Positions 1-7,024 of a stretch of DNA of 57,693 nucleotides are shown in pieces. The first letter of the stretch is position 1. Each line of letters opens with the position of its first letter. A program made the position numbers and the translations under genes. The notes under the pieces were generated by a model. It searched no databases and was not told the origin of the DNA. It was given only the letters and a program-made list of their open reading frames with translations. This DNA is from CAIVAT01 sp038212325 (GTDB lineage Bacteria; Bacteroidota; Bacteroidia; Bacteroidales; FEN-979). The DNA is taken from the NCBI GenBank assembly GCA_038212325.1, contig JBBQUQ010000010.1, forward strand, positions 1 through 57,693, written 5' to 3'.

Positions 1-196
1 TCTTCCCGGTATTAATGTTGAAAGGCAGGTAGAGCGGGCAGAATCTGAATATACTGGTCAGAACAAATACTGCTGCCAGGGCCAGGAGGACATATCCGAG
101 TAATCCAGTGACAATGCCGGAGAAAAATAATGCAACAAAAATGATTGCTATAACGATACGGATAACAATGTCGATGGTTCCCATGTTCTTTTTCAT
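1..196 (-). CDS. DUF2892 (YgaP-like) inner-membrane protein, 3' part cut off by the window edge
   Basis: Read on the minus strand from the ATG at 196, the frame stays open to the window edge (65 codons visible). The protein starts MKKNMGTIDIVIRI, has two hydrophobic stretches (about residues 10-30 and 34-50) and then a CPLYLPF motif followed by NINTG. That arrangement is the signature of the small DUF2892 membrane family, whose two helices also form the C-terminal part of the rhodanese YgaP. It is divergent from a rhodanese gene at 491, which fits the frequent pairing of the two families. The biochemical role is not established. Very little C-terminal sequence should be missing. Confidence 0.85.
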   Translation of the reverse strand, partial: MKKNMGTIDIVIRIVIAIIFVALFFSGIVTGLLGYVLLALAAVFVLTSIFRFCPLYLPFNINTGK

Positions 197-266
197 AAGA
201 TCAAATTTTAGGTTAAGAAATTAAAGTATAAAAATACAAAGTTGCAAGCGATTTTTTTTTTTATTG

Positions 267-303
267 TCACTATTTGATTTTGCAAAAATAATACAAATAG
301 TGA
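267..303. promoter_or_regulatory. 10-bp perfect inverted repeat in a divergent promoter region (candidate operator)
   Basis: TCACTATTTG at 267-276 is exactly mirrored by CAAATAGTGA at 294-303, with a 17-bp spacer. The minus-strand -7 element of the DUF2892 gene (283-290) lies inside the spacer, and the right arm ends about 30 bp upstream of the rhodanese -7 element at 334. A dimeric repressor bound here could control both genes. No regulator gene is adjacent in the window. Confidence 0.5.
283..290 (-). promoter_or_regulatory. -7 promoter element of the DUF2892 gene
   Basis: Minus-strand TATTTTTG fits the Bacteroidota -7 consensus TAnnTTTG and lies 86 bp upstream of the ATG at 196. It falls inside the inverted repeat spacer. 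Confidence 0.5.
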
Positions 304-333
304 TACTTATGCGCTTTGTTGAAAGAATATATT

Positions 334-341
334 TATCTTTG
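334..341 (+). promoter_or_regulatory. -7 promoter element of the rhodanese transcript
   Basis: TATCTTTG fits TAnnTTTG. A TTTG at 315-318 could serve as the upstream element although the spacing is short. The first ATG downstream is that of the 27-residue reading frame at 367. Confidence 0.5.
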
Positions 342-366
342 CACCGTTAAACTCAAAATAGGTTCA

Positions 367-450
367 ATGTCAAACACATGCGATACTAAAAAAGAAACAA
401 GGTACTGGAGGGAATTCTTCACATCGCGTGATTTCGTAGAGAAGTCATAA
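367..450 (+). CDS. Possible 27-residue peptide in the rhodanese leader
   Basis: ATG at 367 opens a 27-codon frame (MSNTCDTKKETRYWREFF...) ending with TAA at 448-450, between the promoter at 334 and the rhodanese gene. The peptide is polar with no signal sequence, and I do not recognise it. It could be a small protein, a leader peptide, or chance: a frame of this length is not strong evidence by itself. Confidence 0.3.
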   Translation: MSNTCDTKKETRYWREFFTSRDFVEKS

Positions 451-490
451 TACAACAATGCCGGATCTTAATTTTAAACAGACTCTTAAT

Positions 491-802
491 ATGTTTCATT
501 TTCTAAAAAGTATTTTCCGCGATAGACCCAAGACAAACATTGGTGAGTTGATTGCTAACGGCGCCAGGATAATTGATGTACGTACATCAGCCGAATATCA
601 AGCCGGACACCTGAAAAACTCAATCAATATTCCGCTTGAAAAACTTGCCGGTAATCTCCATAAATTCGAGAAAAGCAAGATATTTATCACATGCTGTGCT
701 TCAGGTGCCCGAAGTGCTACGGCAAAAAATATTTTGAAAGCCAATGGTTACACAGAGGCCTATAACGGGGGCAGTTGGACAAGTTTACGAAAGTATTTTT
801 AA
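491..802 (+). CDS. Single-domain rhodanese (sulfurtransferase-like)
   Basis: A 103-residue protein covering one rhodanese domain: IIDVRTSAEYQAGHLKNSINIPL is the substrate-domain core and TCCASGARSATA is the active-site loop, with a CxSGxRS pattern carrying the persulfide-forming cysteine. Single-domain rhodaneses pass sulfane sulfur to acceptors such as cyanide or thiols. I chose the ATG at 491 because MFHFLKSIF is a usual start for this family in Bacteroidota. An in-frame ATG at 458 would add 11 polar residues. There is no signal peptide, so it should be cytoplasmic. It is divergent from the DUF2892 gene, a common partner that is fused to rhodanese in YgaP. Confidence 0.88.
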   Translation: MFHFLKSIFRDRPKTNIGELIANGARIIDVRTSAEYQAGHLKNSINIPLEKLAGNLHKFEKSKIFITCCASGARSATAKNILKANGYTEAYNGGSWTSLRKYF

Positions 803-817
803 CTGAGCCCCTCTGGG

Positions 818-1135
818 TCAGCCTTGCCCATGAGGGTACTTCTTTTCGTTATTTATTATTTTCTGCTTGGTATTATATGCAATCCCGTAATCTTGTTCAT
901 AATAACCAAGGAATGCATTGCTCCAGGCATCGACAATACTTAAATCCTCGAGGCTGTTTTTACCGGAAAAAGTCGGAATGTGAATCGCATTATCTTTTGA
1001 ATAATAATATTCTACTTCCTTTTCAGCCGGTTAACGAGGAATGCTATAGCAGAGGCTTTGGTCCCATATTATACAGCCAGAATAGCTGTTTTTCGACGCT
1101 TGATTCACATTATAAACAGGGGTTTATTTATCTTT
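818..1135 (-). pseudogene. Gene-poor stretch with a possible decayed minus-strand reading frame
   Basis: The 382 bp between the rhodanese stop and birA holds no convincing intact gene. On the minus strand an open frame from 1030 down to TGA at 818-820 reads like real protein (AEKEVEYYYSKDN..., ...SIVDAWSNAFLGYYEQDYG...) but has no ATG and is preceded by a TAA at 1031-1033. In a different frame just upstream, TKASAIAFLVNRLKRK also looks protein-like. This pattern fits an old frameshifted gene, but I recognise no family and compositional chance is possible. The plus-strand 120-residue frame over the same region looks random. Confidence 0.25.
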
Positions 1136-1136
1136 G
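1129..1136 (+). promoter_or_regulatory. -7 promoter element of birA
   Basis: TATCTTTG (TAnnTTTG) sits 48 bp upstream of the birA ATG at 1185. Confidence 0.5.
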
Positions 1137-1184
1137 ACTCCGTGAACCTGGTTACACTGCTTAATTTTACTAACTTATCCGGGC

Positions 1185-1985
1185 ATGATTGGAAAGAACC
1201 TCATTGAACTTGCCTCCGTTGATTCGACAAACACCTATGCCAGCCAGGTTGTTGCAGATGGTGATTTTGAGGATGGAACGGTCGTTTGGGCACATGACCA
1301 ATTTGCGGGACGTGGTCAGCATGATCACCTTTGGAGCAGCGAATCCGGAAAAAACCTGACACTTACCATTTGTCTCAAACCTCGGTTCCTGGCACCCGAC
1401 CGGCAGTTTCAGCTAAACAAAGCCATCGCCCTTGGTGTACTTGATTTTATCTGTTCAGTTGTTTCCCCTCCTCCTGTCACGCGCCACCTGTCACCCGTCA
1501 CGCGTCACGCGTCACCTGTCACGTGTCACGCGTTACGCATCAAATGGCCCAACGACCTCTATGTTGGCAACCACAAAATAGGAGGCATCCTGATCGAGAA
1601 TATGATCATGGGATCAACGCTGGAGACATCCCTGGCTGGCATAGGCATCAACATCAACCAAACCGGGTTTTCTCCTGACCTCCCCAATCCCGTTTCACTC
1701 ATCAATTTTATCGGGCACGAAACGGATTTGAAAGAGGCGTTGTATGCGTTGTGCGGTTTTCTCAACAAACGGTACCTGCGTCTCATCCAGAATGATTTGG
1801 CCCATCCTGATCAGGAATTCGATCAGAACCTCCTGGGATTTGATCAATGGAGGACTTTTTTACGCGATGGCAGCGAACTGGAAGGAAAAATCAAAGGTGT
1901 TGACCATACAGGCAGACTAATACTTGAGACCCACAGCGGTGAAGCACTATACTTAAACCATGGTGAGATAGAATATGTTATCTGA
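1185..1985 (+). CDS. birA: Biotin-[acetyl-CoA-carboxylase] ligase carrying a repeat-encoded insertion
   Basis: Attaches biotin, through biotinyl-AMP, to the carrier protein of biotin-dependent carboxylases. Family marks are SVDSTNTYA near the N-terminus, the GRGQHDHLWSS biotin/ATP loop, KWPNDLYVGNHKIGGILIE, and the small C-terminal SH3-like domain (LEGKIKGVDHTGRLILET). There is no N-terminal DNA-binding helix, so it is a single-function enzyme and not a repressor. At 266 residues it is longer than usual because residues about 97-118 are encoded by nine copies of a 7-bp repeat (1474-1536). The insertion falls just before the KWPND strand, where family members have a short linker. The frame and all catalytic motifs are intact, so the enzyme is probably active. 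Confidence 0.93.
   Translation: MIGKNLIELASVDSTNTYASQVVADGDFEDGTVVWAHDQFAGRGQHDHLWSSESGKNLTLTICLKPRFLAPDRQFQLNKAIALGVLDFICSVVSPPPVTRHLSPVTRHASPVTCHALRIKWPNDLYVGNHKIGGILIENMIMGSTLETSLAGIGININQTGFSPDLPNPVSLINFIGHETDLKEALYALCGFLNKRYLRLIQNDLAHPDQEFDQNLLGFDQWRTFLRDGSELEGKIKGVDHTGRLILETHSGEALYLNHGEIEYVI
1474..1536 (+). repeat. Nine tandem 7-bp units inside birA
   Basis: Nine consecutive heptamers of form nnGTCAC (main variant GCGTCAC, with variants such as CTGTCAC and GCGTTAC). Nine times seven is 63 bp or 21 codons, so the frame is preserved. It is translated as an approximate 7-residue repeat (SPVTRHL, SPVTRHA, SPVTCHA). The same heptamer occurs between genes at 1987, 10026, 24767 and 28398. Confidence 0.9.
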
Positions 1986-1986
1986 G

Positions 1987-2021
1987 CCGTCACACGTCAC
2001 GCGTCACGCGTTACGCGTCAC
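1987..2021. repeat. Five 7-bp units filling the gap between two convergent genes
   Basis: Units CCGTCAC, ACGTCAC, GCGTCAC, GCGTTAC, GCGTCAC. The repeat starts one base after the birA stop and ends on the base before the stop codon of the minus-strand gene at 2022, so it makes up essentially the whole intergenic interval. Confidence 0.9.
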
Positions 2022-2786
2022 TCATTTATTATACCTCTTCCCAAACATCACACTCACGTAAAGGGTAAGAAAGTAGTTCTGTTTCGGATTATAGGCCATG
2101 ATGGCAACAGGAATAGGAGAGTAGTCGAAATTAGCCCCCACCTCAAGGGCGCTGATTTGCCTGTTTTTTACGCCAAACTCAAAATCCAGCCCGGTTTTTA
2201 CATATACGCCCGGGTGTATGCCCAATTGACTGAAGCCGGCCAGGAAAGATCCCCGCCCGTAAATGTTTTCGACGAACTGGGTTTCAGGGTTGTATTTTTC
2301 CTCTTTAACAATGTAGTCTGAATATCCGCTGTTAAAATAGATAATGTACAGATAAACAGGTTTGGTAATGGCCAGGGATAGGCCTCCATAGTATAGCCAG
2401 CTCAACTGCACTCCCCCCCAGTATGGTTTGCGGTTGAGGATTTTCTGCTGTCCGATTCCGCCGCGTAAAAGCCAAACATAGTTGAGTTTGCCGTAAAAAT
2501 AGGAGCGTGAATCGGCGAAGTAGGGGTTGATGCTGCGTACCTCTTTGGAGGACTTGTAGGTCGAAAATTCAATTTCCCACATGAATTGCCTTAATGCCGT
2601 AATATTGTGGCCCTTCCTCAATTTAAGCCCCCAACCGTTTGTGTGGAGCAGCGCCCCGAAACTCCATTGTTTTTGAAGCAATACGTTTTCAGGGATTGTA
2701 TCGGGCAGGGCACCATATTGCCCGATTGCAACATATCCGCCCGCAGTCAACAGAAGCAACGCCAAGATGAATGTGATTTGTTTCAT
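2022..2786 (-). CDS. Uncharacterised secreted, probably outer-membrane protein
   Basis: A 254-residue protein with an N-terminal signal sequence (MKQITFILALLLLTAGG...). The rest is rich in aromatic residues and alternating polar/apolar stretches (YFYGKLNYVWLLRGG, VQLSWLYYGGLSLAI, PVAIMAYNPKQNYFLTLYVSVMFGKRY), as expected for a beta-barrel that ends on the last strand. I recognise the general type from Bacteroidota genomes but know no function. The ATG at 2786 was chosen because it begins the signal peptide; an upstream start at 2813 would add nine polar residues and sit on the promoter. Confidence 0.7.
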   Translation of the reverse strand: MKQITFILALLLLTAGGYVAIGQYGALPDTIPENVLLQKQWSFGALLHTNGWGLKLRKGHNITALRQFMWEIEFSTYKSSKEVRSINPYFADSRSYFYGKLNYVWLLRGGIGQQKILNRKPYWGGVQLSWLYYGGLSLAITKPVYLYIIYFNSGYSDYIVKEEKYNPETQFVENIYGRGSFLAGFSQLGIHPGVYVKTGLDFEFGVKNRQISALEVGANFDYSPIPVAIMAYNPKQNYFLTLYVSVMFGKRYNK

Positions 2787-2810
2787 TGAAAGGTGATTGC
2801 TTGACAGAGA

Positions 2811-2818
2811 CAAAGGTA
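2811..2818 (-). promoter_or_regulatory. -7 promoter element of the 2786 gene
   Basis: Minus-strand TACCTTTG (TAnnTTTG), 24 bp upstream of the ATG at 2786. Confidence 0.5.
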
Positions 2819-2876
2819 CAAAAGAAATGGGAAGCCAAAGCTTCCCATTTCCAATAAAAAAAAACAGAAAAGTTCG

Positions 2877-2999
2877 TTAGCGTCGCTCCATTTGGTATCT
2901 TTGCTTCTCTCCATAAGCTGCACAACGCTGATTTGATGTGCAGGAGGTTAGGATGCCTAAAAGGACAGTGCCCAATATAACAAATAGGATCTTTTTCAT
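2877..2999 (-). CDS. Tiny lipoprotein (40 residues)
   Basis: ATG at 2999 gives a signal peptide MKKILFVILGTVLLGILTSC with lipobox LTSC, followed by only about 20 residues (TSNQRCAAYGEKQRYQ...). The mature part has a second cysteine in an RCAAYG motif. I have seen similar tiny Bacteroidota lipoproteins with a CxAYG-type motif, but their function is unknown. The in-frame extension to 3068 is rejected because it would run across the promoter and bury the signal peptide. Confidence 0.65.
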   Translation of the reverse strand: MKKILFVILGTVLLGILTSCTSNQRCAAYGEKQRYQMERR

Positions 3000-3034
3000 G
3001 GTGTTCACCCCTGATTTTCGTTTAATTAGATTTG

Positions 3035-3042
3035 CAAATGTA
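3035..3042 (-). promoter_or_regulatory. -7 promoter element of the tiny lipoprotein gene
   Basis: Minus-strand TACATTTG (TAnnTTTG), 35 bp upstream of the ATG at 2999. Confidence 0.45.
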
Positions 3043-3118
3043 CGGCTTATAAGATAATGAACAACCATTTGTGATATTTATTGTGTTAAGTTATCAACGA
3101 TGAAGAGTTAATAAAGTG

Positions 3119-3796
3119 ATGGAACGAGTTGACCCGGTGATTGAACCTGGCTGGAAAGCGGCACTGCGTGAAGAGTTCAACAAACAGTATTTCCTTGATT
3201 TAAAGTTGTTTCTGCTGGAGGAAAAGAAAAAATACCCGGTATTTCCCCCCGGCCGGTTGATATTCAATGCATTTAACCATACTCCGTTCGAACAGGTGAA
3301 AGTTGTATTGTTAGGTCAGGACCCTTATCATGGTGCCGGACAGGCACACGGCCTGTGTTTCTCTGTTCCGGAGGGTGTGCAAAAGCCCCCGTCGCTGGTC
3401 AATATTCTGAAGGAGCTGAAAGCGGATCTTGGCATTGACGAACCCTTGCATGGGAACCTGACAAAATGGGCAGACCAGGGTGTGCTGCTGCTCAATGCAA
3501 CGCTGACAGTGCGCGAAAACCAGGCAGGCTCTCACCAGAAACATGGATGGGAAATCTATACCGATGCTGCAATAACGCAACTTTCACAGCGCCACACTGG
3601 CTTGATCTTCATGCTTTGGGGCAACTATGCCATGGCGAAGAGGGCATTGATTGACACCTCCCGTCATTTTATCCTAACCTCTGTCCACCCATCCCCTTTA
3701 TCTGCCCACCGTGGATTTTTCGGATGCAAACATTTTTCGGAGGTGAACAATTTACTGAGGCAGCAGGAGAGGGAAGAAATCGATTGGAGACTTTGA
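3119..3796 (+). CDS. ung: Uracil-DNA glycosylase, family 1
   Basis: Removes uracil from DNA to start base-excision repair. All family-1 motifs are present: the water-activating loop GQDPYHGAGQAHGLCFSV with its Asp, the PPSL loop (KPPSLVNILKEL), LLLNATLTVRENQAGSH, LMLWGNYA, and the minor-groove loop HPSPLSAHRGFFGCKHF with its His. The length of 225 residues is typical. The ATG at 3119 was chosen over the adjoining in-frame GTG at 3116. The stop lies 5 bp before the start of the cytochrome peroxidase gene, and ispE follows, so the three are probably cotranscribed. Confidence 0.96.
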   Translation: MERVDPVIEPGWKAALREEFNKQYFLDLKLFLLEEKKKYPVFPPGRLIFNAFNHTPFEQVKVVLLGQDPYHGAGQAHGLCFSVPEGVQKPPSLVNILKELKADLGIDEPLHGNLTKWADQGVLLLNATLTVRENQAGSHQKHGWEIYTDAAITQLSQRHTGLIFMLWGNYAMAKRALIDTSRHFILTSVHPSPLSAHRGFFGCKHFSEVNNLLRQQEREEIDWRL

Positions 3797-3801
3797 GAAA
3801 T

Positions 3802-5001
3802 ATGCGAATTATGAATTACGAATTACGAATTACGAATTACCGCGCACCTATTCACTTACATGGCGTCCTGTGGTTGTCACTTGCATGTTTGTTTTACCTT
3901 TTGCTGTCGTGCCGGAAGGAACAGACTTACACCCCTGTCGAAAAGCCAACACCCTATGCCATTGAAATCCCAAGCTTTTTCCCGACAGCCATCAACATAT
4001 CGGATGACAACCCGATGACGGTTGAAGGAATTGAGCTCGGTCGTTATCTTTTCTACGACGGACGACTTTCGGGACGTACCCATCCCGACTCACTCATGAG
4101 TTGTTTCAGTTGTCACGTTCAATCTCATTCGTTTGAATGCGGCATTGATCATCCGAATTATCCTGGCGGACACCCGTTTGGCTTAACCGGCCTCCCGACC
4201 CCCCATTTTATGATGCCCATGATAAACCTGGCCTGGACCAGTCACGGTTTTCTGTGGAACGGGAAAGTTTCTGCTGATAATCCTTCACCTTCGATGAGGA
4301 ACCTGGAGGATTTTGCCTGGTTGGCGATTGCGGCGCCGCATGAAATCAACGGAGATACGGCAAGAGTGGCGGCCTTGTTTCAATCAATCGCCGGCTACCC
4401 CGGGCTTTTTAAGAAGGCTTTTGGCTCCGACCGGGTCACTGTAAAGAATATGGGCAGGGCAATCGCCCAGTTTGTACGCACCTTGATTTCCGCCAATTCA
4501 AAATTCGACCGGTTTATGCGGGGAGAAACCCAATTAACCTCATCGGAAAGAAATGGCTACGACCTGTTTATGACCGAGCAGGGGGGCGATTGCTTTCATT
4601 GTCACGGAGGTGAGGGGAACCCGCTTTTTACGACCCACTTATTCTATAACAATGGCAAGGATTCACTCTTTACCGACCCCGGCGACAGGTTTTCCGTTAC
4701 AGGCAACCCGGTCGATGCCGGGGCATACAAAGCCCCGACCCTGCGAAACCTGGCCTTTACAGCTCCATACATGCACGATGGGCGGTTTAAATCGCTCGAT
4801 GAGGTACTGCTTTTTTATAATTTCAACTTGGTCAATTCCCCATCCATCAGCCCACTGATGCACCATATCGTAACCCATGGCACCAGGTTGACACCACACC
4901 AGCTTGCGGATCTGAAATCATTCCTGCTTGCCCTTACCGACAGTTCTTTTGTAGCCAACCCGGCCTTTTCAAAGCCTGAGAAATTCCCGGACGAAAATTA
5001 A
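3802..5001 (+). CDS. Di-haem cytochrome-c peroxidase (CcpA/MauG family) lipoprotein
   Basis: About 399 residues with two CxxCH haem-c sites: SCFSCHVQ and DCFHCHGG. They lie in a context typical of bacterial di-haem peroxidases (GRYLFYDGRLSG, TPHFMMPMINLAWTSHGFLWNGK, MHDGRFKSLDEVLLFYN). Such enzymes reduce hydrogen peroxide with electrons from periplasmic donors. The N-terminus is a lipoprotein signal (LSLACLFYLLLSC, lipobox LLSC), so the protein is anchored in the envelope. The first dozen residues before the hydrophobic core (MNYELRITNY) are encoded by a 7-bp tandem repeat at 3804-3840. The ATGs at 3802 and 3811 are both plausible starts. The frame also extends upstream into ung, but that extension is not credible. 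Confidence 0.88.
   Translation: MRIMNYELRITNYRAPIHLHGVLWLSLACLFYLLLSCRKEQTYTPVEKPTPYAIEIPSFFPTAINISDDNPMTVEGIELGRYLFYDGRLSGRTHPDSLMSCFSCHVQSHSFECGIDHPNYPGGHPFGLTGLPTPHFMMPMINLAWTSHGFLWNGKVSADNPSPSMRNLEDFAWLAIAAPHEINGDTARVAALFQSIAGYPGLFKKAFGSDRVTVKNMGRAIAQFVRTLISANSKFDRFMRGETQLTSSERNGYDLFMTEQGGDCFHCHGGEGNPLFTTHLFYNNGKDSLFTDPGDRFSVTGNPVDAGAYKAPTLRNLAFTAPYMHDGRFKSLDEVLLFYNFNLVNSPSISPLMHHIVTHGTRLTPHQLADLKSFLLALTDSSFVANPAFSKPEKFPDEN
3804..3840 (+). repeat. Five 7-bp units at a gene start
   Basis: Units GCGAATT, ATGAATT, then three ACGAATT, plus two bases of a sixth. It begins 7 bp after the ung stop and is read through as the N-terminus of the cytochrome peroxidase signal peptide. This unit differs from the GCGTCAC family but has the same 7-bp period. 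Confidence 0.88.
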
Positions 5002-5016
5002 TGGTATTTTTGCCCG

Positions 5017-5829
5017 ATGATCGTATTCCCCAATTGTAAGATAAACCTCGGACTTAACATCCTTGCCCTGCGTCCTGACGGGTTTCATGACATTGAAACG
5101 GTATTCTATCCGGTCGCTTTGAACGATGCACTTGAAATTATTCCGGCACCTGACGGATTAATTCAGTTCACTTCAACAGGATTGAGTATTCCGGGCGATG
5201 CGGAAGCGAATCTTTGTTTGAAAGCTTTTCGTCTGCTGCAAGCCGATTTCGGACTGCCAGGTGTGAAAATGCACCTTCATAAGGTAATCCCTATGGGCAG
5301 CGGTTTGGGAGGAGGTTCGTCAGATGGGGCATTTGCCTTGAAACTCATCAACGACCTGTTTGCCCTTGGATTAGTCAATGATCAACTGGGAAATTATGCA
5401 CGCAGGCTTGGCAGCGATTGCGCATTTTTCATCGGAAACCAGCCCCAATTCGCATCCGAAAGGGGTGATCATCTGAAACAATCTGACATCAGCCTTACCG
5501 GATTATACCTTGTTTTAGCCATTCCTGAAATCCATGTCAATACAGCCGGAGCTTATCGCATGGCCGCTCCCCGAATGCCGGCTCATCCGCTGAAGGAGTT
5601 GATTCGGCATCCCATCGAAGCGTGGAAAGATTTGCTGGTCAATGACTTTGAAAAGCCGGTCTTTAAAAAACATCCGCGGCTGGGCGAGATCAAACAAAAA
5701 TTATACGATGCCGGCGCAATCTATGCTGCCATGAGCGGAAGCGGCTCTGCACTTTACGGATTATTTGATGGCGGTACAAAACCCGAAATCCAGTTGCCTG
5801 GCTGCTTTACCTGGATTTCGCAACTGTAA
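5017..5829 (+). CDS. ispE: 4-diphosphocytidyl-2-C-methyl-D-erythritol kinase
   Basis: ATP-dependent kinase of the MEP isoprenoid pathway. It is a 270-residue GHMP kinase: NCKINLGLNILALRPDGFHDIETVFYPV at the N-terminus (substrate and start motif), the ATP-binding glycine loop PMGSGLGGGSSDGAFAL around residue 95, LGSDCAFFIGN, and the C-terminal MSGSGSALYGLF motif. The start is 15 bp after the peroxidase gene, consistent with one transcript ung-peroxidase-ispE. Isoprenoids made by this pathway are also needed for the menaquinone side chain. Confidence 0.95.
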   Translation: MIVFPNCKINLGLNILALRPDGFHDIETVFYPVALNDALEIIPAPDGLIQFTSTGLSIPGDAEANLCLKAFRLLQADFGLPGVKMHLHKVIPMGSGLGGGSSDGAFALKLINDLFALGLVNDQLGNYARRLGSDCAFFIGNQPQFASERGDHLKQSDISLTGLYLVLAIPEIHVNTAGAYRMAAPRMPAHPLKELIRHPIEAWKDLLVNDFEKPVFKKHPRLGEIKQKLYDAGAIYAAMSGSGSALYGLFDGGTKPEIQLPGCFTWISQL

Positions 5830-5830
5830 T

Positions 5831-5843
5831 CCGAAGGTTTCGG
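5831..5843. terminator. Short hairpin between convergent ispE and lptG
   Basis: CCGAA-GGT-TTCGG directly after the ispE stop. The stem is only 5 bp and there is no strong T tract, so it is at best a weak terminator. Confidence 0.25.
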
Positions 5844-5870
5844 TATTTAACCCTGTCGCGATTTCACCAG

Positions 5871-6947
5871 TTATTTCGGCGCAATCCTGTAGAGGAAAAT
5901 TGCGATGAACCCGAAGATGATGTTGGGAATCCAGACGGCGATGAGGGGAGGCAGGTCGCCAAAGGTGGCAAACACTGTAAAGATCTGCATGAACAGGATG
6001 TACAGGAAGGTCAGGGCCAGTCCGAGACCCAGATGATACCCGATTCCCCCACGCACTTTGCGGCTTGAAACAGAAACCCCGATCAACGTAAGGATCAGCG
6101 TTGCAAAGGGAAAAGCAATACGCTCGTACTTCTTTACTTTGTACTTGATGAGATCGGCGTCGCCGCGCAGTTCCTTCTTCTTGATATGCTCCCGCAACAT
6201 AAAATAATTCATGATCTTGACCTCTTCGATATCCTCCATAAAATCGGCGGGCTTGAATGGCAGTAACGTATCGAGTTTTGCCCCCTTGGTCAGCGACTCT
6301 TCCATCCCGTTAACCCTCCGTGTATAAAAGTTGGAGATTTCCCATCGCAACTTCAGGCTGTCCCATTGAATACGCTCCCCCTGTAATTTATAGACCAGGT
6401 TACGGCCTTCAAATTTTTCTAGCGAGAACTTCCAACCCGAATTTGTCTTGACATTGAAATTCTCAAGGCAGATAAAGGTTCCGGGACTGATCTGCTTGTG
6501 TATGTTCTGGTCGCTGAATTGCTTCTGGGAGTTGATGTATTGTTTTTCAAAGGCAAACATGCTCCTGTTTGTGTAGGGTATGATAAAATTTGCAAGAAGG
6601 AAGGAGAGCAGTCCAAGCACAAAGGCCGAGATAAAATAGGGGAAGAGCATGCGCCTGAAGCTGATGCCGCTGCTGAGTATGGCAACAATCTCGGAATCTG
6701 AGGCCATTCGCGAGGTAAAAAAGATAACGGCGATGAATGTCAGCAGGTAGCTGAAGAGGTTGATGAAATATGGGACGAAGTTGAGATAGTAATCAAAAAT
6801 GATCGCCTTAAGCGGAGCATCACGGTGCAGGAAATCATCGATTTTCTCTGAAATGTCAAAAACAATGACGATAAATATCAGCAAAACCAGGGTGAAGAAA
6901 AACGTTCCCAGAAATTTTTTGATGATATAAAGGTCGATGGTTCTCAT
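5871..6947 (-). CDS. lptG: LptF/LptG-family LPS-export permease
   Basis: A 358-residue YjgP/YjgQ family protein. It has three N-terminal membrane helices (the first two following MRTIDLYIIKKFLGTFF and around residues 55-80), a soluble beta-jellyroll section (about 140-250) and three C-terminal helices (ATLILTLIGVSVSSRKVRGG..., ...FGFIAIFLYRIA). With LptB, these permeases extract lipopolysaccharide from the inner membrane. F and G members are hard to tell apart by eye; the N-terminal TIDLYIIKKFLGTF resembles LptG-annotated Bacteroidota proteins. It lies 77 bp downstream of tgt on the same strand, with a short 8-bp tandem repeat between them and no -7 element seen, so it is probably cotranscribed. 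Confidence 0.85.
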   Translation of the reverse strand: MRTIDLYIIKKFLGTFFFTLVLLIFIVIVFDISEKIDDFLHRDAPLKAIIFDYYLNFVPYFINLFSYLLTFIAVIFFTSRMASDSEIVAILSSGISFRRMLFPYFISAFVLGLLSFLLANFIIPYTNRSMFAFEKQYINSQKQFSDQNIHKQISPGTFICLENFNVKTNSGWKFSLEKFEGRNLVYKLQGERIQWDSLKLRWEISNFYTRRVNGMEESLTKGAKLDTLLPFKPADFMEDIEEVKIMNYFMLREHIKKKELRGDADLIKYKVKKYERIAFPFATLILTLIGVSVSSRKVRGGIGYHLGLGLALTFLYILFMQIFTVFATFGDLPPLIAVWIPNIIFGFIAIFLYRIAPK

Positions 6948-6989
6948 TTTCTGTTATTTCTTCTTTTCATGCCGCCAGGCAGACTTTTG

Positions 6990-7021
6990 CTATTTTACTA
7001 TTTTACCATTTTGCCATTCAT
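6990..7021. repeat. Four 8-bp tandem units between tgt and lptG
   Basis: Units CTATTTTA, CTATTTTA, CCATTTTG, CCATTCAT, starting 3 bp beyond the tgt stop. The same 8-bp family is found at 49173-49220. Confidence 0.8.
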
Positions 7022-7024
7022 TTC

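Noticed and set aside
775..1137. 120-codon plus-strand frame after the rhodanese gene
   Set aside because: It overlaps the end of rhodanese, has no recognisable motif and reads as random sequence; the minus strand looks more protein-like.
1474..1536. CRISPR-like array
   Set aside because: The units are 7 bp in direct tandem with no spacers, and no cas gene is present in the window.
3724..3801. Longer N-terminus for the cytochrome peroxidase
   Set aside because: It would overlap ung by 73 bp and place 26 polar residues before the lipoprotein signal.
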